64,000 nt of DNA from Streptosporangium sp. NBC_01495 (GCF_036250735.1 NZ_CP109430.1:10044001-10108000); one strand, 5' to 3'; positions 49,929-59,900 are shown, numbered from the stretch's first letter. Notes: generated by a model from the letters alone, not told the origin. Made by a program: numbers and translations.

Positions 49929-50627
49929 ATGGCTCCTGAAGCGTTGGAGGTCCGTCGTGGTTGGCGGATCGTCGGGCTGACCATCCGGGCGGTTCTCCTG
50001 ATCGTCCTGATTTTCGGCGTCCTGATCACCGTGCTGAACCGCGCGCCCCTGCCGGAGACGCGGGCCGAGTTCCGCGCCGCGGCCGCGGCCGACCGCGTCT
50101 CCCTCGTCGAGTACGACGAGCAGGACGGTGCGATCCGCTACGTCCGATGGGCCGAGGGACCGCTGACCTGGCGCGAGCTCGACGCCGAGACGTTCGGGGC
50201 GGCACCGCCCCCCTACACGATGGCGGACCTCAAGAGCGACATGGGTCGCAGCGGCGCCGAGGTGACCGAGCTGAGCGACTCCGGGGAAATCCGTCTCGGG
50301 CCCCAGTGGGTTCTTGAGATGCCGGCGCCCGTCGGCGGTGATTGGTTGCTCGCGGCCTGGGTGCTCACCTTCCTGATCATGCTCGGCTCGACGCCCCGGT
50401 TGGGCAACCGGTGGGCCTGGTTCTGGATCCTCGGTGCCGGGTGGATCGGCGCGATCCTGTTCCTGCTGCTCGAACCCCGCCCGTTTTGGTTCGAGGCCGG
50501 ACGGACCCCCGCGCCGCGCGGGCGGCTGGGCGGCGGGCGGGGCTTCCTGCTGGGAATTCTTCTGGCTCTGCTCTCCACGGCCCTGACGCTGGCCGTCGGT
50601 TACCTTCTGAACCTCGTGCTCAGCTAG
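49929..50627 (+). CDS. Membrane protein, second of a paralogous pair
   Basis: 232 residues. Helix near 15-38, then a soluble loop, then GNRWAWFWILGAGWIGAILF and LLLEPRPFWF matching the upstream gene, and a last helix FLLGILLALLSTALTLAVGY. 23 bp after its neighbour, so likely one operon from tandem duplication. Function unknown. Confidence 0.75.
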   Translation: MAPEALEVRRGWRIVGLTIRAVLLIVLIFGVLITVLNRAPLPETRAEFRAAAAADRVSLVEYDEQDGAIRYVRWAEGPLTWRELDAETFGAAPPPYTMADLKSDMGRSGAEVTELSDSGEIRLGPQWVLEMPAPVGGDWLLAAWVLTFLIMLGSTPRLGNRWAWFWILGAGWIGAILFLLLEPRPFWFEAGRTPAPRGRLGGGRGFLLGILLALLSTALTLAVGYLLNLVLS

Positions 50628-50712
50628 GTGCCGGCGGAGCCCCGGCGAGCTCTCGGCGGCTCGTCTCCGGGCTCTCGCCTTCCGGGTTTCCGTGTTCCGG
50701 AGGTTCTCCCGG

Positions 50713-51636
50713 TCAGGACCCGGCACGTTCCGCCGGTGCCGCCGTCGGTGCCGTCGTGGCTCGCGGGGCGGTGTCCGGCGACTCACCGGGCTTACCGGAC
50801 TCGTCGCGTCCGGAGGGGGCGCCGGGATCCGGACCGCCGGTCGCGGCCGGTGCCGAGGCCGCCGCCTTGAGGTCGGCGGCCTCCCGGCGGATCAGCAGCG
50901 CCCAGCCGCCGATCGCGACCCCGATGAACAGCCACCACTGCACGCCGTAGGCCAGGTTGAGGCCGCCTCCCTCGCCGACGTCCGGCGCGGGGACGGGCGC
51001 GGGCGCGGCGGCGGCCGCGGGCGACTGCCCGGTCAGCTCGACGTACCCGCCGAGGAGTCCGTACGGCAGGCGGCGCCCGATCGCCTCGGTGTTGATCAGC
51101 AGGACCTGTCCCGCGGGCAGGCCCGCCCGGTCGCGGATGCCGGAGGTCTCCTCGGTCTCGGCCGGGCGTAGCCGGCCGGTGACAGTCACCTCACCCGAGG
51201 ACGGCGCGGGGACCTCGGGGAGGGCGTCGGCGGTGCTGCCCGCCTTGACCCAGCCCCGGTTCACCAGCACGCCGGTGCCGTTCGCCGTGACCAGCGGGGT
51301 CAGCACGTAGAAGCCGACCGCCCTGTCCTGGACGCGGCGCCGGACCAGGAACTGGGCACTGGCGTCGTATGTTCCCTTGGCCGTGACGGTGCGGTATTTG
51401 TCCTGCGTAGGGACGGTGCCGCCGGGCGAGGTGAGCCTCTCTACGGAGACGGGGGCGGCGCGGAGGTTGCCGGTGATCTGGTCGCTGCTGGTGGACCTCT
51501 CCTCGAAACGCCCGAACTGCCACTGGCCCAGCAGCACGAAAGCGGGGATGACCAGCAGCACCACCACGTGGAGAGCCAGCCATCGGGGAGTCAGCAGGAA
51601 CCGGTACACGTCATCAAGGGTAGGCACCGGGGGCAC
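50713..51636 (-). CDS. SURF1-family protein (cytochrome oxidase assembly)
   Basis: 307 residues. SURF1 pattern: first helix WLALHVVVLLVIPAFVLLGQ with WQFGR, the soluble middle with VLVNRGWVKAG, and a second helix NLAYGVQWWLFIGVAIGGWA. A Pro/Ala-rich tail of about 55 residues follows. SURF1 aids haem a insertion into cytochrome c oxidase. GTG 51636 has GGAGG 8 nt upstream. Confidence 0.92.
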   Translation of the reverse strand: MPPVPTLDDVYRFLLTPRWLALHVVVLLVIPAFVLLGQWQFGRFEERSTSSDQITGNLRAAPVSVERLTSPGGTVPTQDKYRTVTAKGTYDASAQFLVRRRVQDRAVGFYVLTPLVTANGTGVLVNRGWVKAGSTADALPEVPAPSSGEVTVTGRLRPAETEETSGIRDRAGLPAGQVLLINTEAIGRRLPYGLLGGYVELTGQSPAAAAAPAPVPAPDVGEGGGLNLAYGVQWWLFIGVAIGGWALLIRREAADLKAAASAPAATGGPDPGAPSGRDESGKPGESPDTAPRATTAPTAAPAERAGS

Positions 51637-51815
51637 CGCCCCGTCCTCCGAGTGCGCCTTTGGGAGTAGCCGGGTGCGCCTTTGGGCGTAGTAAGGTGCC
51701 CGGGACCGGCCGATCCTCGGATGTCATGGAAAAGCTCACCGGACACTCCGGACATCGCATACGGTCATGTGAGATTTCCCCCGGGATGTTCCACCACCTC
51801 CGGAGCCCGCCCCTG

Positions 51816-52508
51816 ATGACTGTGCTCATGCCCGCCCCCGCGGCTCCGCTCGTACTCCCCCGCATCGGGGTCCTGTTGCGGCACGCCGCCCCCAGGGTGT
51901 TCGAGAGCATGATCCTTCCCGTTCTCGTCTTCTACGTCGCGCTGGTCTTCACCAGCGCGAACGGCGCGCTGGCGGTGGCGGCGGCCTGGGTCTACGGCGG
52001 TGTCGCCTGGCGGTTGGTGAGGGGCGGCGAGGCGCCCGGCACGTTGCTGCTGGCGGCGGGCACGATCACCGTCAGGGTGGTGCTCACGGTGGCGACGGGC
52101 AATCCCATCGTGTTCTTCCTGCAGCCCTGCCTCGGGGTGTTCTGCGTGAGCATGGGCTTCCTGCTCACCGCGCCGCTGCAGAGACCGCTGATCCAGCGGG
52201 TGGTGGCCGACCTCGTGCCGCTGCCCGACCAGGTGATGGAACATCCGCGGATGCGCCGCTTCTTCGTGTCGCAGTCGGTGCTGTGGGGCTGCGCGCAACT
52301 GCTGAACGGGGCACTGAGCCTGTGGCTGCTGCTCAGCCAGACCCTGGAGACCTACCTCCTCGTGCGCACCTCCGCGGTCGCGGTGCTGCTCGGCGGCGTG
52401 GCGCTGGTCTCGGTGCTCAGCCTCAGGCACTGCCTGCGGAGGCTGGAGACGCGAGGGGCGGAGAACCCGGAACCGCCGACACCGGACCTGGAAGCGCGGG
52501 CGCTGTAG
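51816..52508 (+). CDS. VC0807-like membrane protein
   Basis: 230 residues from ATG 51816. Five or six helices, with FVSQSVLWGCAQLLNGALSL and TGNPIVFFLQPCLGVFCVSM typical of the VC0807 group. Function unknown. Its last 86 bp overlap the convergent HxlR-family gene. The upstream in-frame extension to 51726 is not favoured. Confidence 0.75.
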   Translation: MTVLMPAPAAPLVLPRIGVLLRHAAPRVFESMILPVLVFYVALVFTSANGALAVAAAWVYGGVAWRLVRGGEAPGTLLLAAGTITVRVVLTVATGNPIVFFLQPCLGVFCVSMGFLLTAPLQRPLIQRVVADLVPLPDQVMEHPRMRRFFVSQSVLWGCAQLLNGALSLWLLLSQTLETYLLVRTSAVAVLLGGVALVSVLSLRHCLRRLETRGAENPEPPTPDLEARAL

Positions 52509-53007
52509 CGCGGGGGCGAATTCCGGGGCCGGGCACCGGGGTGACCTCTCTCGGGCCGGACACCTCGTGCCCCTCGGCGCAGTGGAAGTGCTGTTCGACC
52601 GGGGCGCCGCAGCCGCGGTGGGTGATGCGCACCGCCGGCCCCTCGTGGTCGCTGAGATACCGGTCGCCCCACTGCATCAGGGCCACCAGGGTCGGATAGA
52701 GGTCGAGACCCATCTGGGTCAGCCGGTATTCGTCGCGCTGCCGCTGGCCGGGCTCGCGGTAGGGGACCTTGCGCAGCAGTCCCTCCTCCACCAGCCGGGT
52801 CAGCCGGGCGCTGAGCACCTGCCTGGGCGCTCCCGTGGCGGCCTGCATGTCGGCGAAGCGCCGCACGCCGCGGAACGCCTCGCGCAGCACCAGGAACGTC
52901 CACTTCTCGCCGACGACGCCCAGGGCGCGTTCGATGGAGCAGTTGTCCACCCGCAGGGGCAGGTTGCCGGGAGCAGCCTCGTTCATGTGCGAATCGTAGG
53001 TCGACAT
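52423..53007 (-). CDS. HxlR-family winged-helix regulator
   Basis: 194 residues from ATG 53007 with GGAGG 7 nt upstream. HxlR core: CSIERALGVVGEKWTFLVLR, FADMQAATGAPRQVLSARLT, RLVEEGLLRKVPYREPGQRQ with YRLTQMGLDL. A C-terminal part has HRGCGAPVEQHFHCAEGHEV, a possible zinc site of His/Cys, then a Pro-rich tail. Overlaps the convergent membrane-protein gene by 86 bp. Divergent from a GNAT gene that it may control. Confidence 0.9.
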   Translation of the reverse strand: MSTYDSHMNEAAPGNLPLRVDNCSIERALGVVGEKWTFLVLREAFRGVRRFADMQAATGAPRQVLSARLTRLVEEGLLRKVPYREPGQRQRDEYRLTQMGLDLYPTLVALMQWGDRYLSDHEGPAVRITHRGCGAPVEQHFHCAEGHEVSGPREVTPVPGPGIRPRATAPALPGPVSAVPGSPPLASPASAGSA

Positions 53008-53045
53008 GGCGTCACCTCCAACGTTCACCTAAGTCTAGTTGACAT

Positions 53046-53072
53046 ACTCAGATGTCCTGCGACACTCTGAGT
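53046..53072. promoter_or_regulatory. Inverted repeat between the HxlR and GNAT genes
   Basis: ACTCAGA (53046-53052) pairs with TCTGAGT (53066-53072), with GTC/GAC inside. It ends 2 bp before the GNAT ATG. TTGACA lies at 53039-53044. Candidate HxlR operator or message hairpin. Confidence 0.45.
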
Positions 53073-53074
53073 CC

Positions 53075-53704
53075 ATGATGCGAACTCAGCTGGTGTCGCC
53101 GGGTGTCGTCCCGGCGCCCGGAGACGTCCCCGTCGTGTACGGGAACGTCATGTACGGGAACGCCCCCGAGGTGCCCGGGGACGTCACGGCGGTGCCCGGG
53201 GATGTCACGGCCGTGTCCGGGGACGTCACGGCGGTGCCCGGGGGTGCCGTCGAGATCCGGCCCGCGCGGCCGGACGACGAGGAGGGGGTCCGCCGCTTCC
53301 TCGGGGGGCTGTCGCCTCGTACGCAGGCGCGGAGGTTCTTCGCCGGGATGGGCCGCCCGAGCGCCGGCTTCGTCAGGACGCTGCTCGCGGTGGACGAGCG
53401 GCGCGACGCCCTGCTCGCCGTGCACGGGAACCTTCTCGTCGGGCACGCGATGAGCTACCGGGGCGAGGAGACCGACGTCGAGATCGCCGTGGTGGTGGGC
53501 GACGAGTGGCAGGGGATGGGACTCGGCTCCCGGCTCGTCCGCACGCTGATGCGCCGAGCGGAGAGCAGGGGGGCCAGAACGGTGGGGATGGACGTGCTCG
53601 GGGACAACCGCAAGGTCCTGTCGATGGTCCGCAGGGCATGGCCGGAGGCGACCATGCGCGTCTCCTCCGGCACGGTCGAGGTGACCGCGAAGGTCCTCCG
53701 CTGA
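53075..53704 (+). CDS. GNAT family N-acetyltransferase with repeat-bearing N-terminus
   Basis: 209 residues. Residues about 33-58 are VPGDVTA repeats. The GNAT domain begins VEIRPARPDDEEGVRRFLGG and has acetyl-CoA motif A, VVGDEWQGMGLGSRLVRTLM, and VLGDNRKVLSMVRRAW. ATG 53075 and 53078 are adjacent. Target amine unknown. Confidence 0.85.
   Translation: MMRTQLVSPGVVPAPGDVPVVYGNVMYGNAPEVPGDVTAVPGDVTAVSGDVTAVPGGAVEIRPARPDDEEGVRRFLGGLSPRTQARRFFAGMGRPSAGFVRTLLAVDERRDALLAVHGNLLVGHAMSYRGEETDVEIAVVVGDEWQGMGLGSRLVRTLMRRAESRGARTVGMDVLGDNRKVLSMVRRAWPEATMRVSSGTVEVTAKVLR
53171..53251. repeat. 21-bp tandem repeats in the GNAT gene
   Basis: GTGCCCGGGGACGTCACGGC-type units at 53171, 53192, 53213, plus a partial at 53234, encoding VPGDVTA. 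A further diverged unit lies at about 53120-53140. Copies differ by one or two bases. Confidence 0.85.
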
Positions 53705-53941
53705 GCGACGCCCCGGCCGGTTCCCCGTGCGGGCCGTGGCTGGATTCGCCGGGCGGGCCGTGGCTGGATTCGCCGGGCGCGGGCTCCGGGCCGGAGGCGT
53801 GGCGGGCGCCGCTCGGGAACCGTGCGGACCGGACCTCGGGGTGGCGACGCGGTCCCACGATCACGCCGGTACGATCGACGTGGTCCAAGCTGTTTCCCGG
53901 GCAGTTTGCGGAACAAGGTTCTGTTGCTCCACCATGGATCC

Positions 53942-54538
53942 GTGAAGACCGCCAAGAACGGACGCGACGGCCGCACCAGGATCGTCGAGGGTGCCCTGCG
54001 CCGATTCAGCCAGGACGGGGTCTCGGCCACCACGCTGGCCAGCCTCCGCGAGGAGAGCGGTGTCAGCGTCGGCAGCTTCTACCACCACTTCGCCAGCAAG
54101 GAACACGTCTTCGGCGTCCTGTACGCCGAGACCCTGCGCATGTACCAGGACGCGTTCCTCGCCGAACTCCAGCGCCACGAGAGCGCGCGGGGAGGCATCG
54201 AGGCCATCGTCGCGCTGCACATGTCCTGGAGCGGTGAGCACCGCGAGCGTGCGCACCTGCTGATCAGCGAGCGTCCGCCCAGGCGCGACGAGCCGGGTGG
54301 CACCGAGGTGTCGGAGTCGCGCAGGGCGTTCTTCAGGAAGGTCTCCGACTGGTGGCGCCCGCACATGAAGGACGGCCTGCTCCAGCCCGTCCACCCGACG
54401 ATGTGCTACGTGCTCTGGCTGGGACCGGCCACCGAGATGTGCCGCCTGTGGTTCGCCGGCGCGCACCAGCCCACCCCCGACGAGATCAGGGGCCTCTGCG
54501 AGGCGGCCTGGCAGAGCCTGCGGCAGCAGAGCTCCTGA
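53942..54538 (+). CDS. TetR-family transcriptional regulator
   Basis: 198 residues from GTG 53942 (VKTAKNGRDGRTRIVEGALR). HTH with FSQDGVSATTLASLREESGV and SVGSFYHHFASKEHVFGVLY. No ribosome site; ATG 53934 is out of frame and stops at once. The effector domain contains ERAHLLISERPPRRDEPGG. Target unknown. Confidence 0.88.
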   Translation: MKTAKNGRDGRTRIVEGALRRFSQDGVSATTLASLREESGVSVGSFYHHFASKEHVFGVLYAETLRMYQDAFLAELQRHESARGGIEAIVALHMSWSGEHRERAHLLISERPPRRDEPGGTEVSESRRAFFRKVSDWWRPHMKDGLLQPVHPTMCYVLWLGPATEMCRLWFAGAHQPTPDEIRGLCEAAWQSLRQQSS

Positions 54539-54665
54539 TCGGCCGTCCCGCCCGGCCGCTCCGCACTTCGATCGTTCCGACCGGCGTCACCGTCCAGCCG
54601 CGTCGAACGCCCCGGTCGCCGCTCGGCCGCTCCATCCGCCGCCTGTTCGGCCGGTGTCACTGATA

Positions 54666-54702
54666 CTCCGGCCCGGATCACGGGGGCTTTTCCGGGCCGG
54701 AG
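54666..54702. terminator. Convergent 12-bp stem terminator
   Basis: CTCCGGCCCGGA and TCCGGGCCGGAG pair with a 13-nt loop, between the TetR and zinc-ribbon genes. Confidence 0.75.
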
Positions 54703-54707
54703 CGGTC

Positions 54708-55019
54708 TCAGTGTGCTCCCACCAGCTGACGTGTCCGCGTCGACACCCGCCAGACGTCCTCGTCCAGCGAGATGTCCAACCGCAGGTCCTGACGCCGGCG
54801 CCGCAGGCCGGGCACCCGCACCCGGTCGGAGACGTCGAACCCGCCACGCCGGGCGTAGCCGAACCCCAGCTCTCCGGGAAAGACCCGTAACTCATCCTGA
54901 TTGCCGCACCGCGGGCAGGTCCATGCGACCAGATCCTTGCCACGGTGGTAGTCGTGGCAGGCGCGGAAATATTCGTCAGGATGGAAACGGGACTCGCAGG
55001 CGAAGCAGGGGATCAGCAT
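54708..55019 (-). CDS. Zinc-ribbon hypothetical protein
   Basis: 103 residues from ATG 55019 (or 55022). Two CxxC knuckles: CFAC near residue 5 and CPRC near 35, forming a zinc ribbon with FHPDEYFRACHDYHRGKDL between. The C-terminus is rich in Arg and acidic strands. AAGGA precedes. Function unknown. Confidence 0.75.
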   Translation of the reverse strand: MLIPCFACESRFHPDEYFRACHDYHRGKDLVAWTCPRCGNQDELRVFPGELGFGYARRGGFDVSDRVRVPGLRRRRQDLRLDISLDEDVWRVSTRTRQLVGAH

Positions 55020-55159
55020 CATGGATCCTTGGGAGCGGGTGGTGCGGCTACCAAGAAGTACCGCTTTCCACTTGAAGTCCGCTTGCAGAACGCTTACCCC
55101 GATGGGTAACAGTCTCATCACCGGGAGCGTTCGGACGTGCCCGGTGCGAGGATTGCCCG

Positions 55160-56620
55160 GTGAACGATCTGCTTGGCCGGCTCAGGGGGCTTCTGCTCGA
55201 CACCGGCTACACCATCGACGGTGTCCGCGAGCGTCTCGGCGACGTCGCCGCCACCGCGCTGTCCCGCGAGGAGACGGTGCCCGCCCTGCGCGCCACCGCG
55301 GAGGGCGACCCGCTCGCCACCCTGATCCGGCTGTGGTGGCTCGGCGCCCCCGTGGAGGCGCGGGGGGTGCCGGCGGGCCTTCCCGTGGAGGAACTCGCCG
55401 CCGCGGGCCTGGTGACCGTCGAGGGCGGCCGGGTCGTCTCCGCGGTCCATCTGCAGCCCTGGGAGACCGGTGGCGCCGGTGGCTACGTCGTCTCCGACCG
55501 CAAGGTCAGGCCGGGAGATCCGGCCCTGCGCCCGGACCACGTCGTCGGCGCGGGAGGCGCCTCGGCGAACCTGGCCCAGCTGGCCTCCCGCCGCCCCGTC
55601 GGGCGCGCCCTGGACCTGGGGACCGGGTGCGGGGTGCAGGTCCTCCACCTGGACGGCAGGGCCGAGGAGATCACGGCCACCGACGTCAACCCGCGCGCCC
55701 TGGAACTGGCCCGTCTCAGCTGGGCGCTGTCCGGGATCACCGGTGTCGACGCGAGGCTGGGCTCCCTGTTCGATCCCGTCGAGGACGACCGCTTCGACCT
55801 GGTCGTCTCCAACCCGCCGTTCGTGATCTCTCCGGCCGGCCGGTTCACCTACCGCGAGTCGGGCTTCCACGCCGACGACTTCTGCCGCGACCTCGTACGG
55901 CGGGCGCCCCGCCACCTCGCCCCCGGCGGCACCTGTCACCTGCTGGCCAACTGGCTGCACGTCGACGGCGAGGACTGGCGCGACCGGGTGGGCGGCTGGC
56001 TCACCGGGACCGGCTGCGACGGCTGGGCGGTGCAGCGCGACGTCCAGGATCCCGCCGAGTACGTCGAGCTGTGGCTGAGGGACGCCGCCGAGCAGGGCAC
56101 CCCGCGCCACCGCGAGCTCTACGACGACTGGCTCGGCTGGTTCGAGGCGGAGAACGTCACCGGGATCGGCTTCGGCTGGATCACGCTGAACGACTCCGGG
56201 AGCCTCGACCCGGTCGTGCGGGTGGAGGAGTACGGGCGGCCGGTGGAACTGCCGGTCGGCGGATACGTGGACGAGGTGCTCGGCGCGATCACCACGGCGC
56301 ACCGGCTGACCGACGCCGAGCTGCTCGGCTCCAGGCTCGCGGTGGCCGAGGGGGTGCTGGAGGAGCGGGTCGGCCCGCCGGGTGCCGAGGACCCGGCGCG
56401 GATCGTGCTGAGGCAGACCGGGGGGCTGCGCCGCAGCGCGGTGGTCGGGACCGTGGAAGCCGCCCTCGCGGGGGTCTGCGACGGCGATTATCCACTGGAT
56501 CCGCTGCTCGCCGCGATCGCGGAACTGACCGGTGAGGACCACGACGACCTGCGGGCGAAGGCTCCCGGCGCGCTCCGTCCACTGATCGCCGAAGGGTTTT
56601 TCCACATATCCACAGGGTGA
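55160..56620 (+). CDS. SAM-dependent methyltransferase with NPPF motif
   Basis: 486 residues from GTG 55160. A helical N-terminal part (1-130) precedes a class I methyltransferase domain: LDLGTGCGVQVLHL (SAM site, about 150), ITATDVNPRALELA and LVVSNPPFVISP. NPPF marks N-methylases of the HemK/RlmF kind, acting on nucleic acid bases or Gln. A long C-terminal domain of about 200 residues follows. Substrate unknown. Confidence 0.88.
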   Translation: MNDLLGRLRGLLLDTGYTIDGVRERLGDVAATALSREETVPALRATAEGDPLATLIRLWWLGAPVEARGVPAGLPVEELAAAGLVTVEGGRVVSAVHLQPWETGGAGGYVVSDRKVRPGDPALRPDHVVGAGGASANLAQLASRRPVGRALDLGTGCGVQVLHLDGRAEEITATDVNPRALELARLSWALSGITGVDARLGSLFDPVEDDRFDLVVSNPPFVISPAGRFTYRESGFHADDFCRDLVRRAPRHLAPGGTCHLLANWLHVDGEDWRDRVGGWLTGTGCDGWAVQRDVQDPAEYVELWLRDAAEQGTPRHRELYDDWLGWFEAENVTGIGFGWITLNDSGSLDPVVRVEEYGRPVELPVGGYVDEVLGAITTAHRLTDAELLGSRLAVAEGVLEERVGPPGAEDPARIVLRQTGGLRRSAVVGTVEAALAGVCDGDYPLDPLLAAIAELTGEDHDDLRAKAPGALRPLIAEGFFHISTG

Positions 56621-56641
56621 CTGTCCACAGGCTGTGGATAT
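56598..56641. promoter_or_regulatory. Cluster of four DnaA-box-like 9-mers
   Basis: TTTTCCACA (56598-56606), ATATCCACA (56606-56614), CTGTCCACA (56621-56629) and, on the other strand, ATATCCACA (56641-56633). Each differs by one base from TTATCCACA or TTGTCCACA. They span the last codons of the methyltransferase gene. TCCACAG-G-CTGTGGA is also a palindrome. Confidence 0.6.
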
Positions 56642-56934
56642 CGTCGCTATCGCTTGTCAATCGGATGGCAAACGCCGTGGGAGAGGCTCTGGTCGTGGGG
56701 CACGGACCCGGGGGGTGAAGGGTCCGTGCCACGTCCGGCCGACCGTCACAGTGAGGCGGCCGACCCGCGCGCGACGCACCGGATGACCGGGCCCCCTACG
56801 CGTCGCCCGGGTCAGACGGCCGGCCGGACCTCCACACCCATTCCGAATCGCGGGGCCTGACTTCGAGGGGAACACCGGTGATCAACCACGTCTGGATGAC
56901 GCGTCTCGACGACGACCTGTACGACGGCCTGGGA
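56642..56934. other. Convergent intergenic region
   Basis: Lies between the methyltransferase and AfsR-type genes. Apart from the terminator at 56699-56730, no gene or ribosome site of note. Confidence 0.45.
56699..56730. terminator. Convergent 11-bp stem terminator
   Basis: GGCACGGACCC (56699-56709) and GGGTCCGTGCC (56720-56730) pair with a 10-nt loop. Confidence 0.8.
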
Positions 56935-59900
56935 TCAGCTGTCGACCTGGTCACGCTCCAGCAGAAGACGCAGATCCTCGGCCTCGGGTGCCCCGAGCCT
57001 GCCGAACAGGTCGTGGGCCCGGACGAGGCAGTCGCGGCCGCGCTCGACCCTGCCGAGACCGTTGAGCGCCTTGCCTAACACCCACAGGGCCTGCGCCTCG
57101 CCGTACGGGTGGCTGATCTCCCGGCTCACGGTAAGCGCCTGCTCCGCGTGACGGGCCGCGTCTGTGAAGCGGCCCGCGTTGATGAACGTCTCGGCCAGCC
57201 GGGAGCAGACCCGCTGCTCCCAGACCCGCTGCTTGCTGGCCCTGAAGAAGGCGAGGCACTCGGCGTGGTGATGGACGGCCTCGTTCAGCCGGCCGACCCG
57301 CGACAGGACCATCCCCAGGTGGTAGCGGGCCCTGGCGGTGCCCGCGCTGAAGCCCATCTCGATGAACACCGCCAGCCCCTGCTCGGCGGCGGCGATCGCC
57401 TCCTTCGGCTGGTTCAGGAAAAGGTGGTCGCGGGCGGAGTAGCTGAGCGTCAGGGCCTCCCCGCCCCGCGCCCCGACCTCCCGGAACACCTCGCGCGCCG
57501 ATTCGAACCAGGCCAAAGCCTCCACGTGGCGGCGCCGGCGCCCGGCCACGACGGCGAGCGCGTTGAACACCTCGCCGATGACGATGCGGTCGCCTCCGGC
57601 GGACAGCTCCAGCGAGGTACGGAACTCCTCCTCCGCCTCGGCCAGCCGGTTGGCGCCGAACAGCACCCGCCCGAGCACGTAGCGGCAGCGCAGCTCGCTG
57701 GAGACGGCGCAGAGCCGCCGCGCGACGGCCAGCATCTCCCGCGTCCGGCTCTCGAACTCACGGGCGTGGCTCCCCGACTCCAGCAGCGGCTCCATGGCGA
57801 GCAGCAGGTCGGCCCCCGGCAGCAGCTCGTCGGCCTCGTCCGCGCAGGTCACCTGGGCGATCGACGCGAACAGCGACTCCGCCTCCACCGAGAGCCAGGC
57901 CACCGCCTCGTCTGCGGAGGCGAAGGTGTGACCGGTCCCGGTGACTCCCAGCTGGTCGGCGATCGTGCTGCCCTCGTAGGCGAGGCGGTGCGCCGAGCGC
58001 GCGGACGCCAGGTAGAAGTCGAGCAGCCGGCGCAGCGCCGCCTCGCCCTCCCCGCCGATGGTCACGCTCACACCGGACCCGCGCCGCTCTCCCCGCCTCG
58101 TCTCACCCGCGGCGCAGCTCTCCTCCGTCGCGTTCTCGGTCCGTTCCGCGACGCGGCGGGCGAAGAGTTTGAGCAGGTCGTGGAAGCGGTAGCGGCCGGG
58201 GGCGGGGGCTTCGAGCAGGCTGGCGTCCACCAGGGACTCGAGGACGTCCTCGGTGTCCATCGGGTCCAGCGCGAGCAACCCGGAGGCGGCCCCGACCGAG
58301 ATGTCCGGGCCCCCGGGCAGGGAGAGCAGCCGGAACGTGCGGGCCTGGGCCGGGTTGAGCTGGCCGTACCCGAGGGCGAAGGTCGCCTCCACCGCGAGGT
58401 TGCCCACGCGCATCTCGTCCAGGCGGCGGCGCTCGTCGGCCAGCCGGGGCACCAGGGAGGCGACCGTCCAGGACGGCCTGGCGGCCAGGCGCGCCGCCAC
58501 GATCCGCACCGCGAGCGGCAGGAAACCGCAGGCGGCGACCACGTCCATGGCGGCGGCGCGCTCGGCCTCCACCCTCTCCACACCGGCGACGATGCCGAAC
58601 AGCGCCAGGGCCTCGTCCGGCTCCATGACGTCCAGGTCGACGAGCCTGGCCGAGGCCAGGTCGGCGAGCTTGCCCCGGCTGGTCACGATCGCCGCGCACC
58701 CGGCCGAGCCGGGGAGCAGCTGGCTCACCTGGGCGGCGTCGCGGGCGTTGTCCAGCAGCACGAGCATCCGCCGGTCGGCCAGGAGCGAGCGGAACAGCGC
58801 GGACCGCTCGGCCATGCCGTCGGGGATGGCGTCGGCGGGCAGGCCGAGCCCGCGCAGGAAGGCCGCCAGCACCGACTCGGGCGCGGTCGGCTCCTCGCCG
58901 TACCCGCGCAGGTCGGCGTAGAGCTGGCCGTCGGGGAACAGGTCGTGCATGGCGTGGGCGACGTGCACGGCCAGGGCCGTCTTGCCCACGCCTCCGATAC
59001 CGGAGATGGCCGCCACCGGCACGCCCTCGGAGCCGTCGTGGGACGACAGCAGCGTGCGCAGCCGCGCGATGATCTGGCGGCGGCCGGTGAAGTCGTTCAC
59101 GGCGGCGGGCAGCTGCGCGGGTCGCGGCAGCTCCGGGGTGATCGCCGTCGTCCGGGCCTTCGCCGCCCTCGCGGGCTCCGGATCCGGCTCGGGACGCTTC
59201 GCTTCCGGGCCTTCCCGCGCGGCGGCTTCCGCCACCTCGGTGACCTCGGCGGGCACGGGCCGCGCGGGGCCGGCCGGGGCCGGTGCGAGGGCCGGGTCAC
59301 CGGTGAGGATGCGCTGGTGCATGCTCGTCAGGTCGGAGCCCGGCTCGATGCCCAGCTCCTCGATCAGCGTGGCGCGGGTGTCGGCGAAGGCCGCCAGGGC
59401 CTCCGCCTTGCGCCCGCACCGGTAGTAGGCCAGCATCAGCTGGGCTCGCAGCCGCTCGCGCAGCGGGTGGTCGGCGGTCAGCGCGATCAGCTCGGACAGG
59501 ACGTCGGCGTGCCTGCCCAGCTCCAGGTCCAGGTCCATCAGGACCTCGAGCACGCTCATCCGGCGCTCGGCGAGCCGCCCGCGCTGGTGCTCGGCGTACG
59601 GGCCGACGGCCCCGGCGAGCGGCTCGCCGGTGTACAGCGCCAGGCTCACGCGCAGGCTCTCCGCGGCCCGCGCCGGGTCGCCCTCGCGGCGCGCCGCCTC
59701 GGCCTCTTGGACGCCGCGCTCGAAGAGGAGCAGGTCGAGGGAACCGCCGTTCAGCCGCAGCGCGTACCCCCTGCCGACGGAGGTGAGCAGCTCGGGGCGG
59801 GTGCGCGGGGACCTGCCGGGCTCCAGCACCGCGCGCAGCCGGGAGACGTAGGTGCGCAGGGCGCCGAGCGCGCGGGGCGGGGCGTCGTCCCCCCAGATCG

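Noticed and set aside
56642-56940. A replication origin near the DnaA-box cluster
   Set aside because: No AT-rich unwinding region, dnaA or dnaN neighbour; four sites alone suggest titration or regulation rather than an origin.
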